The notes below the pieces were generated by a model, which saw nothing but the letters and a program-made list of their open reading frames with translations, had not been told where the DNA came from and searched no databases. A program made the position numbers and the translations under genes. From Draconibacterium sp. (lineage in GTDB: Bacteria > Bacteroidota > Bacteroidia > Bacteroidales > Prolixibacteraceae): a stretch of DNA of 12,444 nucleotides. The stretch is from positions 1 to 12,444 of the forward strand of contig JAUVDE010000061.1 of assembly GCA_030595485.1 (NCBI GenBank). Reading direction: 5' to 3'. Of the stretch, positions 1 through 7,135 are shown piece after piece (the stretch's first letter is position 1; the number at the start of each line of letters is the position of its first letter).

Positions 1-1117
1 CCAGATATTTATTAAGGTCGGCTTTAAACTCATAAAGCAAAACCTGATACGATGGACGTCCCCATTTTCGATTTCCTTCAAACTCCACTTCTTCGATTAT
101 TTCAGCTCCTTGCTTTTTTAAGGCTTCTACTGCTGCATCAAAAAGTTCCTTCACTTTTCTATTGGAAGGAAGCATCTGCGAAGCAATTCCAATTCGGTTT
201 CCCTTTAAACCGTTCGGTTTCAAAAATTGGGTATAATCCTCAAAAATCTCTCCTTTTTCGATGAGCGTTTCTCCATCGTTTGCATCAAATTCAGCAAGTG
301 CACCAAGCAAAGTTGCGGCATCACTAACATTTCGTGCCATTGGACCGGCAGTATCCTGACTATGTGCAATGGGAATAATTCCCTGCCGGCTCCACATTCC
401 CACAGTTGGTTTTATTCCAACGATGCCATTTACACCCGATGGACAAACAATGGAGCCATTGGTTTCGGTGCCAATTCCAATTGTACACAAATTGCCTGAA
501 ACTGCAGCACCCGTCCCCGAGCTTGAACCACATGGACTTCGATCTAAACAAAACGGATTTCGAACTTGTCCACCACGTCCGCTCCATCCACTTGAGGAAT
601 TTGTCGAGCGGAAATTCGCCCATTCACTGAGATTGGTTTTACCCAATAAAACAACTCCTGCTTCGCGTAATTTATTTATAATAAAAGCATCCTTTTCTAC
701 CACATTTCCTTCCAGTGCCAACGAACCGGCGGTGGTTTGCATTTTATCTCCGGTGTCAATGTTATCCTTAATCATAATTGGAATTCCGTGTAATGGCCCA
801 CGAACTTTTCCCGACTTTCGTTCTTCATCGAGCTTTCTGGCAATCTCCAAAGCATCGGGATTCAATTCAATTACCGCTTTTAAAACGGGGTCGACTAACT
901 TAATACGCTCCAAATACTTTTTACAAATGGCTTCTGAAGTTAATTCTCCCGACTCCATTTTTTGCTGAAGTTCTTTTGCCGTGGTTTCGTTTAAATCAAA
1001 GCTTGTCAAATCAGCTTTTTGGGTTTCCACAACTGTATTCGTGCAAGCTGTTAAACTTATTATTGCAAGAGCTGAGCCTCCCAAAGCGGTGGTTTTAAAA
1101 AAGGAACGACGTTTCAT
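1..1117 (-). CDS. Amidase signature-family hydrolase, Tat-exported lipoprotein (3' end beyond window)
   Basis: The first 372 codons of an amidase-signature (AS) enzyme; the C-terminus lies past the left edge. AS enzymes hydrolyse amide bonds with a Ser-cisSer-Lys triad. All three residues align with fatty acid amide hydrolase: Lys117 (in PIMIKDN), Ser198 (in SPCGSSSGTG) and Ser222 (in GTETNGSIVCP), with the family's 24-residue gap between the serines. The N-terminus MKRRSFFKTT carries a twin-arginine motif (RRSFFK) and a hydrophobic stretch, then a lipobox LTAC with Cys25, so I predict Tat export and lipid anchoring in the envelope. The start at 1117 is chosen because it begins this signal peptide. 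Full-length relatives have roughly 500 or more residues, so a quarter or more is missing here. It lies 83 nt downstream of the TonB receptor gene on the same strand and may be co-transcribed with it. The substrate is unknown; AS members range from small amides to peptide amides. Confidence 0.93.
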   Translation of the reverse strand, partial: MKRRSFFKTTALGGSALAIISLTACTNTVVETQKADLTSFDLNETTAKELQQKMESGELTSEAICKKYLERIKLVDPVLKAVIELNPDALEIARKLDEERKSGKVRGPLHGIPIMIKDNIDTGDKMQTTAGSLALEGNVVEKDAFIINKLREAGVVLLGKTNLSEWANFRSTNSSSGWSGRGGQVRNPFCLDRSPCGSSSGTGAAVSGNLCTIGIGTETNGSIVCPSGVNGIVGIKPTVGMWSRQGIIPIAHSQDTAGPMARNVSDAATLLGALAEFDANDGETLIEKGEIFEDYTQFLKPNGLKGNRIGIASQMLPSNRKVKELFDAAVEALKKQGAEIIEEVEFEGNRKWGRPSYQVLLYEFKADLNKYL

Positions 1118-1203
1118 TGGAATTATATTTTGATTGAAAATAGGAATTATTTTCGGTAAACAGAAAATAGGAATAGCTCTAACCGGTAATTCTCAAAGAA
1201 TTA
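1118..1203. repeat. Intergenic repeats between receptor and amidase genes
   Basis: This 83-nt AT-rich gap and the adjoining receptor stop codon hold three repeat structures. A perfect 12-bp direct repeat GAAAATAGGAAT lies at 1136-1147 and 1163-1174 (27 nt start to start). A 7-bp inverted repeat TATTTTC/GAAAATA lies at 1148-1154 and 1163-1169 around an 8-nt loop. A 7-bp inverted repeat TAATTCT/AGAATTA lies at 1187-1193 and 1197-1203 with a 3-nt loop, reaching the receptor stop codon. None has the GC-rich stem plus T-tract of an intrinsic terminator. On the minus strand each direct repeat contains TATTTTC, a two-mismatch relative of the -7 consensus. A role is not established. Confidence 0.5.
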
Positions 1204-3534
1204 AAACTCAATTCTATAACTGATATTTGGCAACATTATTCCATCGTAAGTGGTAACTACTTTTTCTGTTTTCAAATTATAATAATCACCATTATACTCT
1301 TTTGTAGCTGTTAGGTTAAGTATTTGTAATGACCATACCGAAGAGTATTTGTACTTGTTTTTTCTGTATGAAAAAGTAAATGAAAATACAGGCATATCAT
1401 TATATCTGTTCTCGAAAGATAAATTCCCATCTGTTTCTCCATAAACAACATCTTTTGCAGCATTTGAAGCGTCAATATCTATGGCTTCTTCTCTATTTCC
1501 GCCCAAATAGTTTAATCGTAAATTTGCACTTAAAATATTATTCTTTCCCTTACCCACAGTCCATTCTTTCCCTACCAGAGCGTTGAAAACATAGTTCTTA
1601 TTAAATCTTGTATTTCTTTCTATTCCATCAGCAGCTGTATATTTCGAGTCAAATACTGAAGCAGTAAAAAGATAGTAAAGCCCTTTGTTCAGAAATCTTT
1701 CAAATGTAATGTCAATCCCAATGTTCCTACCCACGCCTCCGGAGATTAAAGCATCGTTGAAAAACATACCATTTTGAAGGTTAATTGTAGATATATACGA
1801 GTCTGGGGCAACAGGAATATCCGTCAGCTTTTGATAATATGGTTCTATTGACAGTCGAAGATTCTCACTCAGCTTCATATCGTATGAAAAGATATAATGA
1901 TGCGATTTCATAAACTCCAAAGCCTCATTTGGTGTACTTCCATCAACTACTGCGAAATAAACAGGCAAAGCCTCTAAGCGGGTATGCAGTCCGTAAGCAA
2001 ATGCAATGCTATTTTTAGTATTGATAGTATACCTCAATCCCACTCGTGGCTCGACGGAGAAATTATCGTTCAGTGTAAAGTATTGCGCATGCACACCTAC
2101 ATTTGCGCTTAGTTTTGGTCGAATATTTATTTTTGATTGCGTGTAAGCTTGTATCAAGTTAGAGTGTCCCTTGGCTTTTGACATTGTAATAGGCTCTGTT
2201 CCTTCCGATATTGATTGTTCCACATTAAGATTGTAGCCTAAACGATTATAATTAAAACCAGTTCTATTGGTATGGTTTTTCCCAAATCGATGATTAACTT
2301 TTGTCGAAAAAATATACCTCACAGAATTATTCTGGATATTGGAATAAGGATGTTCTTGTAAATCATAATCCAGTCTATTTTCAGTGTGTTCTATTCCATT
2401 CCCCGAAGCTGATAATGTTGTATTCAAAAAGGTTTTTTCATCAAGGATTATTTTGTGAGATAATCCTGTAGCTGCCATATACATTTTTGTTTCCGAATTA
2501 TCTCTATGGTAGTCAGCTTCCCAATCAACACTATCCTTTGCCAAATTGCTTTGTCCATCCAAGGCACTCACTCCCCAAAGAGAAAAAGTTCCTGCTTTGT
2601 TGGTGGGAAAATTAAACTTAAAAGCTAAATCCTGGTATTTAATTTCTCCTGCATCATCGGGCAATAACGGAGAAAGTAATGCAAGTGTTGAATAGCGGTA
2701 GTTTATTAAATAAGAAGATTTTCCACCTTTCTTAAACGGTCCTTCTGCAGCAAAGTCGGTACCTAATGCTCCAAGTTGGAAAGTATATTCTCTATTGTTC
2801 GTATTACCTGTTTTCATTTTCATATCGAAAACACCCGAACTTGCGTTTCCATATTCTGCAGGGAAAGCTCCCGTTAAGAAATCTGAGTTTCCTAAAGTTT
2901 GACTGCTCAATGCTGTTAAAGCGCCACCTCCAAATACTGATAGGTTTGCAAAATGATTAGGATTGGGAACTTCGACACCTTCAATTCGCCAAAGTAAACC
3001 TTGCGGATTATTACCCCTTACAGCAATCCCATTACTGCTAATTGAAGGAACAGCAACACCTGCAAAAGATGAAACTAACCGGGATGGATCATCAAGGCCT
3101 CCCGCATATCTTTGAGTTTCCTCTACAGTAAATTGTTTACTGCTGAGTGATGTCATTGAATTCAGCGGAACGTCTTTTCTTACTTGAACAACAATTTCAC
3201 CCAATTCATGAATGCTCGTTTGTAAAGAAATTTCAAGGACTTTTTCTTTACCTGTGCTAATCATTAATTCATTTTCGATATAAGCCTGATAGCCCACCAT
3301 ACTTATTTTAATATTTTGGCGACCAACAGGAACATTCTTAAGTATGAAATTTCCATCAATATCTGAAATAGTCCCTAGTATAGGATTTGTGTTTAATACA
3401 ATTATCGTTGCTCCCGGCAGTGTTTCATTCGTCGAATTATCAAAAACTCTACCTCTTACGGTTTGTGTAATTTTTTGTGAATAAGCACAATTGAATATCA
3501 ATAAAGCACAAATTAAGATTACACTTTTTCTCAT
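1201..3534 (-). CDS. TonB-dependent outer-membrane receptor with CarboxypepD_reg-like domain
   Basis: A 777-residue receptor that would import a ligand across the outer membrane using TonB-ExbBD energy. Residues 1-19 form a signal peptide (MRKSVILICALLIF core, likely cut AYS|Q). Residues about 28-105 form a carboxypeptidase-regulatory-like beta-sandwich (GATIIVL, DIDGNFIL, VGYQ motifs). A TonB-box-like LGEIVVQ follows near 112, then the plug at about 124-240 (VRGNNPQGLLWRIEGVEVP, GAFPAEYGNASSG), then the beta-barrel ending in aromatic Phe (SYRIEF). A longer frame starts at 3552, but it would put MQGIIV ahead of the signal peptide. The start at 3534 has AAGGA 9 nt upstream. There is no SusD partner beside it, so it is not a canonical SusCD glycan importer. 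The plug matches a widespread Bacteroidota receptor type whose ligand I cannot name. A kinase-regulator pair lies immediately upstream, and a predicted promoter lies between them. Confidence 0.93.
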   Translation of the reverse strand: MRKSVILICALLIFNCAYSQKITQTVRGRVFDNSTNETLPGATIIVLNTNPILGTISDIDGNFILKNVPVGRQNIKISMVGYQAYIENELMISTGKEKVLEISLQTSIHELGEIVVQVRKDVPLNSMTSLSSKQFTVEETQRYAGGLDDPSRLVSSFAGVAVPSISSNGIAVRGNNPQGLLWRIEGVEVPNPNHFANLSVFGGGALTALSSQTLGNSDFLTGAFPAEYGNASSGVFDMKMKTGNTNNREYTFQLGALGTDFAAEGPFKKGGKSSYLINYRYSTLALLSPLLPDDAGEIKYQDLAFKFNFPTNKAGTFSLWGVSALDGQSNLAKDSVDWEADYHRDNSETKMYMAATGLSHKIILDEKTFLNTTLSASGNGIEHTENRLDYDLQEHPYSNIQNNSVRYIFSTKVNHRFGKNHTNRTGFNYNRLGYNLNVEQSISEGTEPITMSKAKGHSNLIQAYTQSKINIRPKLSANVGVHAQYFTLNDNFSVEPRVGLRYTINTKNSIAFAYGLHTRLEALPVYFAVVDGSTPNEALEFMKSHHYIFSYDMKLSENLRLSIEPYYQKLTDIPVAPDSYISTINLQNGMFFNDALISGGVGRNIGIDITFERFLNKGLYYLFTASVFDSKYTAADGIERNTRFNKNYVFNALVGKEWTVGKGKNNILSANLRLNYLGGNREEAIDIDASNAAKDVVYGETDGNLSFENRYNDMPVFSFTFSYRKNKYKYSSVWSLQILNLTATKEYNGDYYNLKTEKVVTTYDGIMLPNISYRIEF

Positions 3535-3574
3535 AACAATTATTCCTTGCATTTCTATTTGTAATATTTTGATG

Positions 3575-3582
3575 CAAAAATA
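3575..3582 (-). promoter_or_regulatory. Predicted -7 element of the receptor promoter
   Basis: On the minus strand this reads TATTTTTG, a full match to the Bacteroidota -7 consensus TAnnTTTG, about 41 nt upstream of the receptor start codon. At the expected spacing (19-21 nt) the -33 position is poor (TCC or TTC rather than TTG) and falls inside the palindrome at 3597-3608. A weak -33 suggests that an activator may be needed; that is inference. Confidence 0.55.
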
Positions 3583-3596
3583 ACGCGCTTTATTAG

Positions 3597-3608
3597 CACT
3601 TGGAAGTG
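3597..3608. promoter_or_regulatory. Palindrome over the receptor promoter -33 region (candidate operator)
   Basis: CACTTGGAAGTG has perfect 5-bp arms around a GG centre. A wider pairing GCACTT (3596-3601) with AAGTGC (3619-3624) overlaps it. The position over the predicted -33 element and the LytTR regulator gene just upstream make it a candidate regulator site. It does not match the published LytTR direct-repeat layout, so the binding protein is unknown. Confidence 0.35.
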
Positions 3609-3672
3609 TTAAACCATGAAGTGCAATTTGTTCTTTTGAATTGTATTTTTTTGAGCTTGGATTGAATTTTTC

Positions 3673-4428
3673 CTATCTATCCAGCCACGCCTTAAAACCC
3701 TTAACCCGTTCGCGGCTTACAACAATATCTTCACTTGGTTTTGGTACTATTTCCAATTTTAGGCGGCTGTTAAAATACGAATGGATATTTCTGATGCTTT
3801 CAAAATTAACAGCATACTTTCTGTTTATCTGGAAAAAATTGTCGGGTTCTAAAACCTCAGAAAGCTGGTCGATGGAATAATTTACCGGGAAGCGGGTATT
3901 TTCGAAAGTAAATGCAAAAGTTACACCTTCGTCGTACATAAACCATGCAATATCTTCGCTTTTTACCGAGCGGTATTTATCGCCCAATTTCACCAGAAAC
4001 CGTTTTTTAACTTCTGGAGTTTTTGCCTGAATAATATTTTTAAGCAATTCATTTTCAGGAACGATAAACATTTCTTTAAAATCTTTGAATTTATCCAGTG
4101 CCTTTTTAATATCCTGAAAATCATAGGGTTTTACAATGTAGTCGATACTATTCAGTTTAAACGACTTCAGCGCAAACTCGTTGTAGGCCGTTGTGAAAAT
4201 TATCGGAACATTCATTTTTACCTTTTCAAAAATCTCAAAACAATTTCCATCATTCAATAGAATATCCTGAAAAACGAGGTCGGGAAATGGATTGTTTCTG
4301 TACCACTCAATTCCTTGCTGTACAGATGCAATTACTTCAATAACATCAATTTCCGAATCATATTTTTTCAGGAGTTGAATTAATCGTGTGGCGGTATGTT
4401 TTTCGTCTTCAAATATTAAAACGTTCAT
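3673..4428 (-). CDS. LytTR-family response regulator
   Basis: A 251-residue DNA-binding response regulator. The receiver domain (about 1-118) shows the acidic pocket Glu7-Asp8-Glu9 (IFEDE), phosphoacceptor Asp55 (LVFQDILL), switch Thr80 (IFTTAYNE) and the Lys100-Pro101 pair (YIVKPY). The LytTR domain (about 140-251) shows the usual pattern: a VKLGDKY strand, FFQINRKYAVNFESI, and the ending VVSRERVKGFKAWLDR. The start codon lies inside the kinase gene with a 20-nt overlap, implying translational coupling and a cognate pair. Phosphorylation by the kinase at 4409-5479 is expected. The next gene downstream is a TonB-dependent receptor with its own predicted promoter, which is the obvious candidate target. 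No key residue is missing and the length is normal for the family. Confidence 0.95.
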   Translation of the reverse strand: MNVLIFEDEKHTATRLIQLLKKYDSEIDVIEVIASVQQGIEWYRNNPFPDLVFQDILLNDGNCFEIFEKVKMNVPIIFTTAYNEFALKSFKLNSIDYIVKPYDFQDIKKALDKFKDFKEMFIVPENELLKNIIQAKTPEVKKRFLVKLGDKYRSVKSEDIAWFMYDEGVTFAFTFENTRFPVNYSIDQLSEVLEPDNFFQINRKYAVNFESIRNIHSYFNSRLKLEIVPKPSEDIVVSRERVKGFKAWLDR

Positions 4429-5479
4429 AATCGGTTTGGTTTAGCGCAGGTATTTTTACAATAAATTCAGTTTCGGTTTTTACAATTTCTACTTTCAATT
4501 CTGAAATTAAATCGTAACGTTTGCAAATATTTTTTAATCCCTGTTTTGTTGATGCTTCCATTACTTCTCGCATATTCAGATTGTTCCTGACCACAATAAA
4601 ATCGCCCACTTTTTCAACCATAATTTTCAAGGGATTTTTAGGATTGTATTTGTTGTGGTTGATAGCATTTTCAACTAATAGTTGTAAAGTTACGGGTGGA
4701 ATAAAGGTGGTTTCAATAAACGATTTCTCCAATTTATTTTCAAGAAAAACACCATCATCTAAACGGGTTTTTATCAGGAAAAAGTAAGCGTCTAAAAATT
4801 CCATTTCAGAAGAAAGTTTTACTAAATGTGATTCATTTTTCTCGATAACGTAGCGCAAGGTTTTCGAAAGTTTTACGATAAAATCGGCAGACAAGTCAGC
4901 ATCTTTGTATACCAACGAAGAGAGTACACTCAAACTGTTAAACAAAAAATGAGGTTCAATTTGTGCTTTTAAAGCCTGATAACTTGCCAGAATATTTTCT
5001 TTTTGAAGTTTTTCTGCTTTCAATTCGCCTTCCTGTACCCTGCTATGCATTAACGAATATCTATTAAATCCAAAAATAATGAGATAAATACTTGATAACG
5101 AAAATGTTAATTCGGGATTAAAAATAAGGACATCCTCCCATGTTTCCCTATATCCAAATAAATAAATATCTCCCAGCCGATAAAAATGATTCATTGAGAA
5201 AGCCAAAACATAAGCGAAAAGTGCATGATAAAGAGTAATTAAAATCATCTTTTTTCGGTTGCACTCTGGATTTATTATCATTTTATGAAGCCACTTGTCG
5301 AACCATTCGGCACAATACCATATCAGTAGGCCATAACCAATAAAGTACATGGTAAAAGACAAGCTTCGCAAGCTCAGTTCGAAAGGTCCATTGGGAAACG
5401 AAAGGTCGAAGCTTTTAATCATAATATGGATGAGAAAAACAACCAAAAACCTAAGCCATATTTTACTGATATTTACCAT
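4409..5479 (-). CDS. LytS/YehU-type sensor histidine kinase (His_kinase family)
   Basis: A 356-residue membrane kinase. The N-terminal 140 residues contain about four hydrophobic spans (near 8-22, 42-57, 79-96 and 124-138) and no recognisable periplasmic sensor domain. A coiled-coil linker at about 145-170 leads to the phosphorylation motif QIEPHFLFNSL, with His177 as the expected phosphorylated residue. An atypical GHKL ATPase domain follows, with the N-box LLVENAINHN (Asn271, Asn274) and the glycine box GLKNICKRYDL near 314-324; as is typical of this family, the D-box is degenerate (VVRNNLN). The protein most likely senses a membrane-associated or ligand cue and phosphorylates the LytTR regulator, whose gene overlaps its 3' end by 20 nt. 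No clear Shine-Dalgarno sequence precedes the start. The only full -7 match upstream is at 5644-5651, which would give a leader of about 160 nt. Confidence 0.94.
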   Translation of the reverse strand: MVNISKIWLRFLVVFLIHIMIKSFDLSFPNGPFELSLRSLSFTMYFIGYGLLIWYCAEWFDKWLHKMIINPECNRKKMILITLYHALFAYVLAFSMNHFYRLGDIYLFGYRETWEDVLIFNPELTFSLSSIYLIIFGFNRYSLMHSRVQEGELKAEKLQKENILASYQALKAQIEPHFLFNSLSVLSSLVYKDADLSADFIVKLSKTLRYVIEKNESHLVKLSSEMEFLDAYFFLIKTRLDDGVFLENKLEKSFIETTFIPPVTLQLLVENAINHNKYNPKNPLKIMVEKVGDFIVVRNNLNMREVMEASTKQGLKNICKRYDLISELKVEIVKTETEFIVKIPALNQTDYERFNI

Positions 5480-5643
5480 TCTGTTTTAGTTGAAATAGTT
5501 GTTTTCATTAAACCACAAGATAGCTTTTTCTGCTGATTCCTTTATTCGTGCAACTTGAATCGGGATGCGAAAATCACTTAACAACGACAGAAAAAACCAT
5601 AAGGCATAAAACGAAAGCCTCGTATTTGATGAATAATTAGAGG

Positions 5644-5651
5644 CAAATATA
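5644..5651 (-). promoter_or_regulatory. Predicted -7 element for the kinase-regulator operon
   Basis: The minus strand reads TATATTTG, a full TAnnTTTG match, in the 277-nt gap between the glycosyltransferase and kinase genes. With a 19-nt spacer the -33 position reads TTAA, a poor match; a TTG occurs 26 nt upstream, which is too far. AAGTGCTTAA (plus strand, 5665-5674) sits just upstream and resembles a motif in the receptor promoter. The remainder of the gap shows no gene and no clear terminator. Confidence 0.45.
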
Positions 5652-5756
5652 TTTTATGTTTTGTAAGTGCTTAATTACAATTATGTGAATAGTCGAATTT
5701 CCTTCTAAATTGTTAGGATATGGAGTTAAGTTGTGTTTTCAGGGAGATTGGAACTA

Positions 5757-6740
5757 TTAGAAATTATTTTGAATCCACTCAACTGCTCGTTGCTCATCAA
5801 TATCTTCCATGCATTTGAAATGCTTTTTGGGGCATTTGTTGTAACCCAGCTTCGAGCAAGGCCGACAGCTTAAATCATTCTCTTCAAGTCGCTCAGAAGC
5901 CTCATCAGGCAAATAAGGATACATCCCAAAGTCGGCAACGGTATTTCCCCAAAACGAAAGGATTTTCTTTTTAAACGCAGCGGCAATGTGCATTAAACCT
6001 GTATCGTTAGTTAGTACAACATTTGCATCGCGAACCAAAGAAGCCGATTGTGCCAGACTAATCTTTCCGGCATAGTTGAGAACGTTTCCTTTTGATTCAG
6101 ACAGAATTTTTTCGCCTTCATCAAACTCATCTTTTCCACCCAATAAAATTACCGGGTAGGGTATATTCTGGCAGATTTTGGAGATTTTATGAACCGGGAA
6201 TTTTTTAGTGTAATAAGTTCCGGCAATTGCAATGGCAACATAACCATTTTTAAATTGTGGCGGAAGGTCTTCCGTATTAAACGCATCGCCCTCCTTTATA
6301 AAGAAATCGAGTCCTTTAGCATCCTTCTTTACATCAAAAATTTGAACGGTTTCCAGGTAACGGTCAACAATGTGTTGACGAGGTAATTTGTTTACCTTGA
6401 ACAACACCAACAACATTTTTCGCCAATTCAGTTTATTAAAAGAGAAGGACTCTACTTTTAGCCTCCTGCGAATTTTGTTACTTCTAAAGTTCTGATGTAA
6501 ATCGATGACGTAATCGAAGTCTTCCTTTTGCAGCTCGTGAATTAAATCGTTAACATTTTCACCCAGAAGATGAACTTTGTCGATATAAGGATTTGAAGTG
6601 ACCAAACAGGCATGTTTGTCTTTTGTGGCAAAATGAATTTCAGCATTTTCAACCTGTTGCTTTAAGCCACGCACAACTGGCGATGTTAAAACAATATCGC
6701 CAATGGAACTAAACCTTATGACTAAAAATTTTACTTTCAT
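5757..6740 (-). CDS. Glycosyltransferase family 9 (heptosyltransferase-like)
   Basis: A 327-residue GT9 enzyme, the family of the LPS core heptosyltransferases WaaC and WaaF, which move a sugar from a nucleotide-sugar donor onto a growing lipid-linked glycan at the inner face of the inner membrane. The N-terminal acceptor half begins VIRFSSIGDIVLTSPVVR, with the family Gly-Asp (Asp15). The donor half has TKKFP (179-182) at the phosphate-binding position, GGKDE (201-205) and the signature NDTGLMHIAAAF (Asp246, Gly248, His251). The C-terminus carries Cys292, Cys295, Cys303 and Cys310 in a CRPC...CPKKHFKCM pattern seen in many GT9 proteins. The sugar and acceptor cannot be read from sequence. 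The gene stands alone between a terminator and a divergently used regulatory gap. No Shine-Dalgarno sequence is seen; the leader next to the start codon is a CT-rich tandem repeat. Confidence 0.92.
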   Translation of the reverse strand: MKVKFLVIRFSSIGDIVLTSPVVRGLKQQVENAEIHFATKDKHACLVTSNPYIDKVHLLGENVNDLIHELQKEDFDYVIDLHQNFRSNKIRRRLKVESFSFNKLNWRKMLLVLFKVNKLPRQHIVDRYLETVQIFDVKKDAKGLDFFIKEGDAFNTEDLPPQFKNGYVAIAIAGTYYTKKFPVHKISKICQNIPYPVILLGGKDEFDEGEKILSESKGNVLNYAGKISLAQSASLVRDANVVLTNDTGLMHIAAAFKKKILSFWGNTVADFGMYPYLPDEASERLEENDLSCRPCSKLGYNKCPKKHFKCMEDIDEQRAVEWIQNNF

Positions 6741-6743
6741 TCA

Positions 6744-6778
6744 AGAAGTTGGAAGTCAGAAGTTGGAAGTCAGAAGTT
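6744..6778. repeat. Five tandem 7-bp repeats just upstream of the GT9 start codon
   Basis: Exactly 35 bp made of five heptamers fitting RGAAGTY: AGAAGTT, GGAAGTC, AGAAGTT, GGAAGTC, AGAAGTT. The alternating pair forms a 14-bp unit present 2.5 times without mismatch. The array ends 4 bp from the start codon at 6740, so on the mRNA it is a CT-rich stretch occupying the ribosome-binding region. Confidence 0.9.
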
Positions 6779-6820
6779 CTCTTCATTCAAACAACCATCT
6801 GTTCTTTATTAATTAAGCTT

Positions 6821-6855
6821 TAAAACAAAAATCCCCGCAGAAAAATCTACGGGGA
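6821..6855 (-). terminator. Rho-independent terminator of atpDC
   Basis: Read on the minus strand, the stem TCCCCG-T-AGA pairs with TCT-G-CGGGGA (10 pairs, one of them a U-G wobble) around a TTTT loop. The tract TTTTTGTTTT follows directly. It begins 21 nt past the atpC stop codon, so it should end the atpDC transcript before the glycosyltransferase gene. Confidence 0.9.
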
Positions 6856-6876
6856 AATTTAGCAATATCTTTTTAA

Positions 6877-7119
6877 TTATGCCGATTCAACCAGCACAAT
6901 AATTTTATTGGCTTTATTCTCGATTACACCACCATCAACTTCAAACAGTTGCTCGTTCCCGTCCTCTTCTTTAATTTTAATCGTTCCTTTTTCAAGCGTC
7001 GAAATAATTGGAGCGTGGTTATTCAGCATTTCGAAAGCACCTTTGCTTCCCGGAAGTTGAATTAAACTTACTTCTCCTTCGAAAACCTTTTTATCGGGTG
7101 TAATAATTTCCAGATACAT
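6877..7119 (-). CDS. atpC: ATP synthase F1 subunit epsilon (short form)
   Basis: An 80-residue epsilon subunit, part of the F1 central stalk that couples the rotor to the catalytic head. The sequence is the N-terminal beta-sandwich domain only: MYLEIITPDKKVFEGEV at the start, then GAFEMLNNHAPIIS (27-40) and VDGGVIENKANKIIVLVE at the end. The C-terminal two-helix domain that inhibits ATP hydrolysis in E. coli (about 138 residues in total) is absent; short epsilon proteins are usual in Bacteroidota, so this is not a truncation. It starts 16 nt after atpD, with a good Shine-Dalgarno sequence AAAGGAA close upstream, and it is followed by a strong terminator. Confidence 0.97.
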   Translation of the reverse strand: MYLEIITPDKKVFEGEVSLIQLPGSKGAFEMLNNHAPIISTLEKGTIKIKEEDGNEQLFEVDGGVIENKANKIIVLVESA

Positions 7120-7135
7120 GTTATTCCTTTCTGAA

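Noticed and set aside
369..968. A 199-codon open frame on the plus strand
   Set aside because: It is antisense to the amidase, whose catalytic motifs are intact on the other strand; its translation shows no recognisable domain.
1187..1203. TAATTCT/AGAATTA hairpin at the receptor stop codon as a terminator
   Set aside because: The stem is almost all A-T and there is no T-tract, so read-through to the amidase gene is plausible.
3535..3552. Upstream ATG at 3552 as the receptor start
   Set aside because: It would add six residues before a well-formed signal peptide and has no Shine-Dalgarno sequence, whereas the start at 3534 has AAGGA 9 nt upstream. It remains possible.
6877..7119. Truncated epsilon subunit
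   Set aside because: At 80 residues it lacks the C-terminal helices, but it ends cleanly before a terminator and the short form is usual in Bacteroidota.
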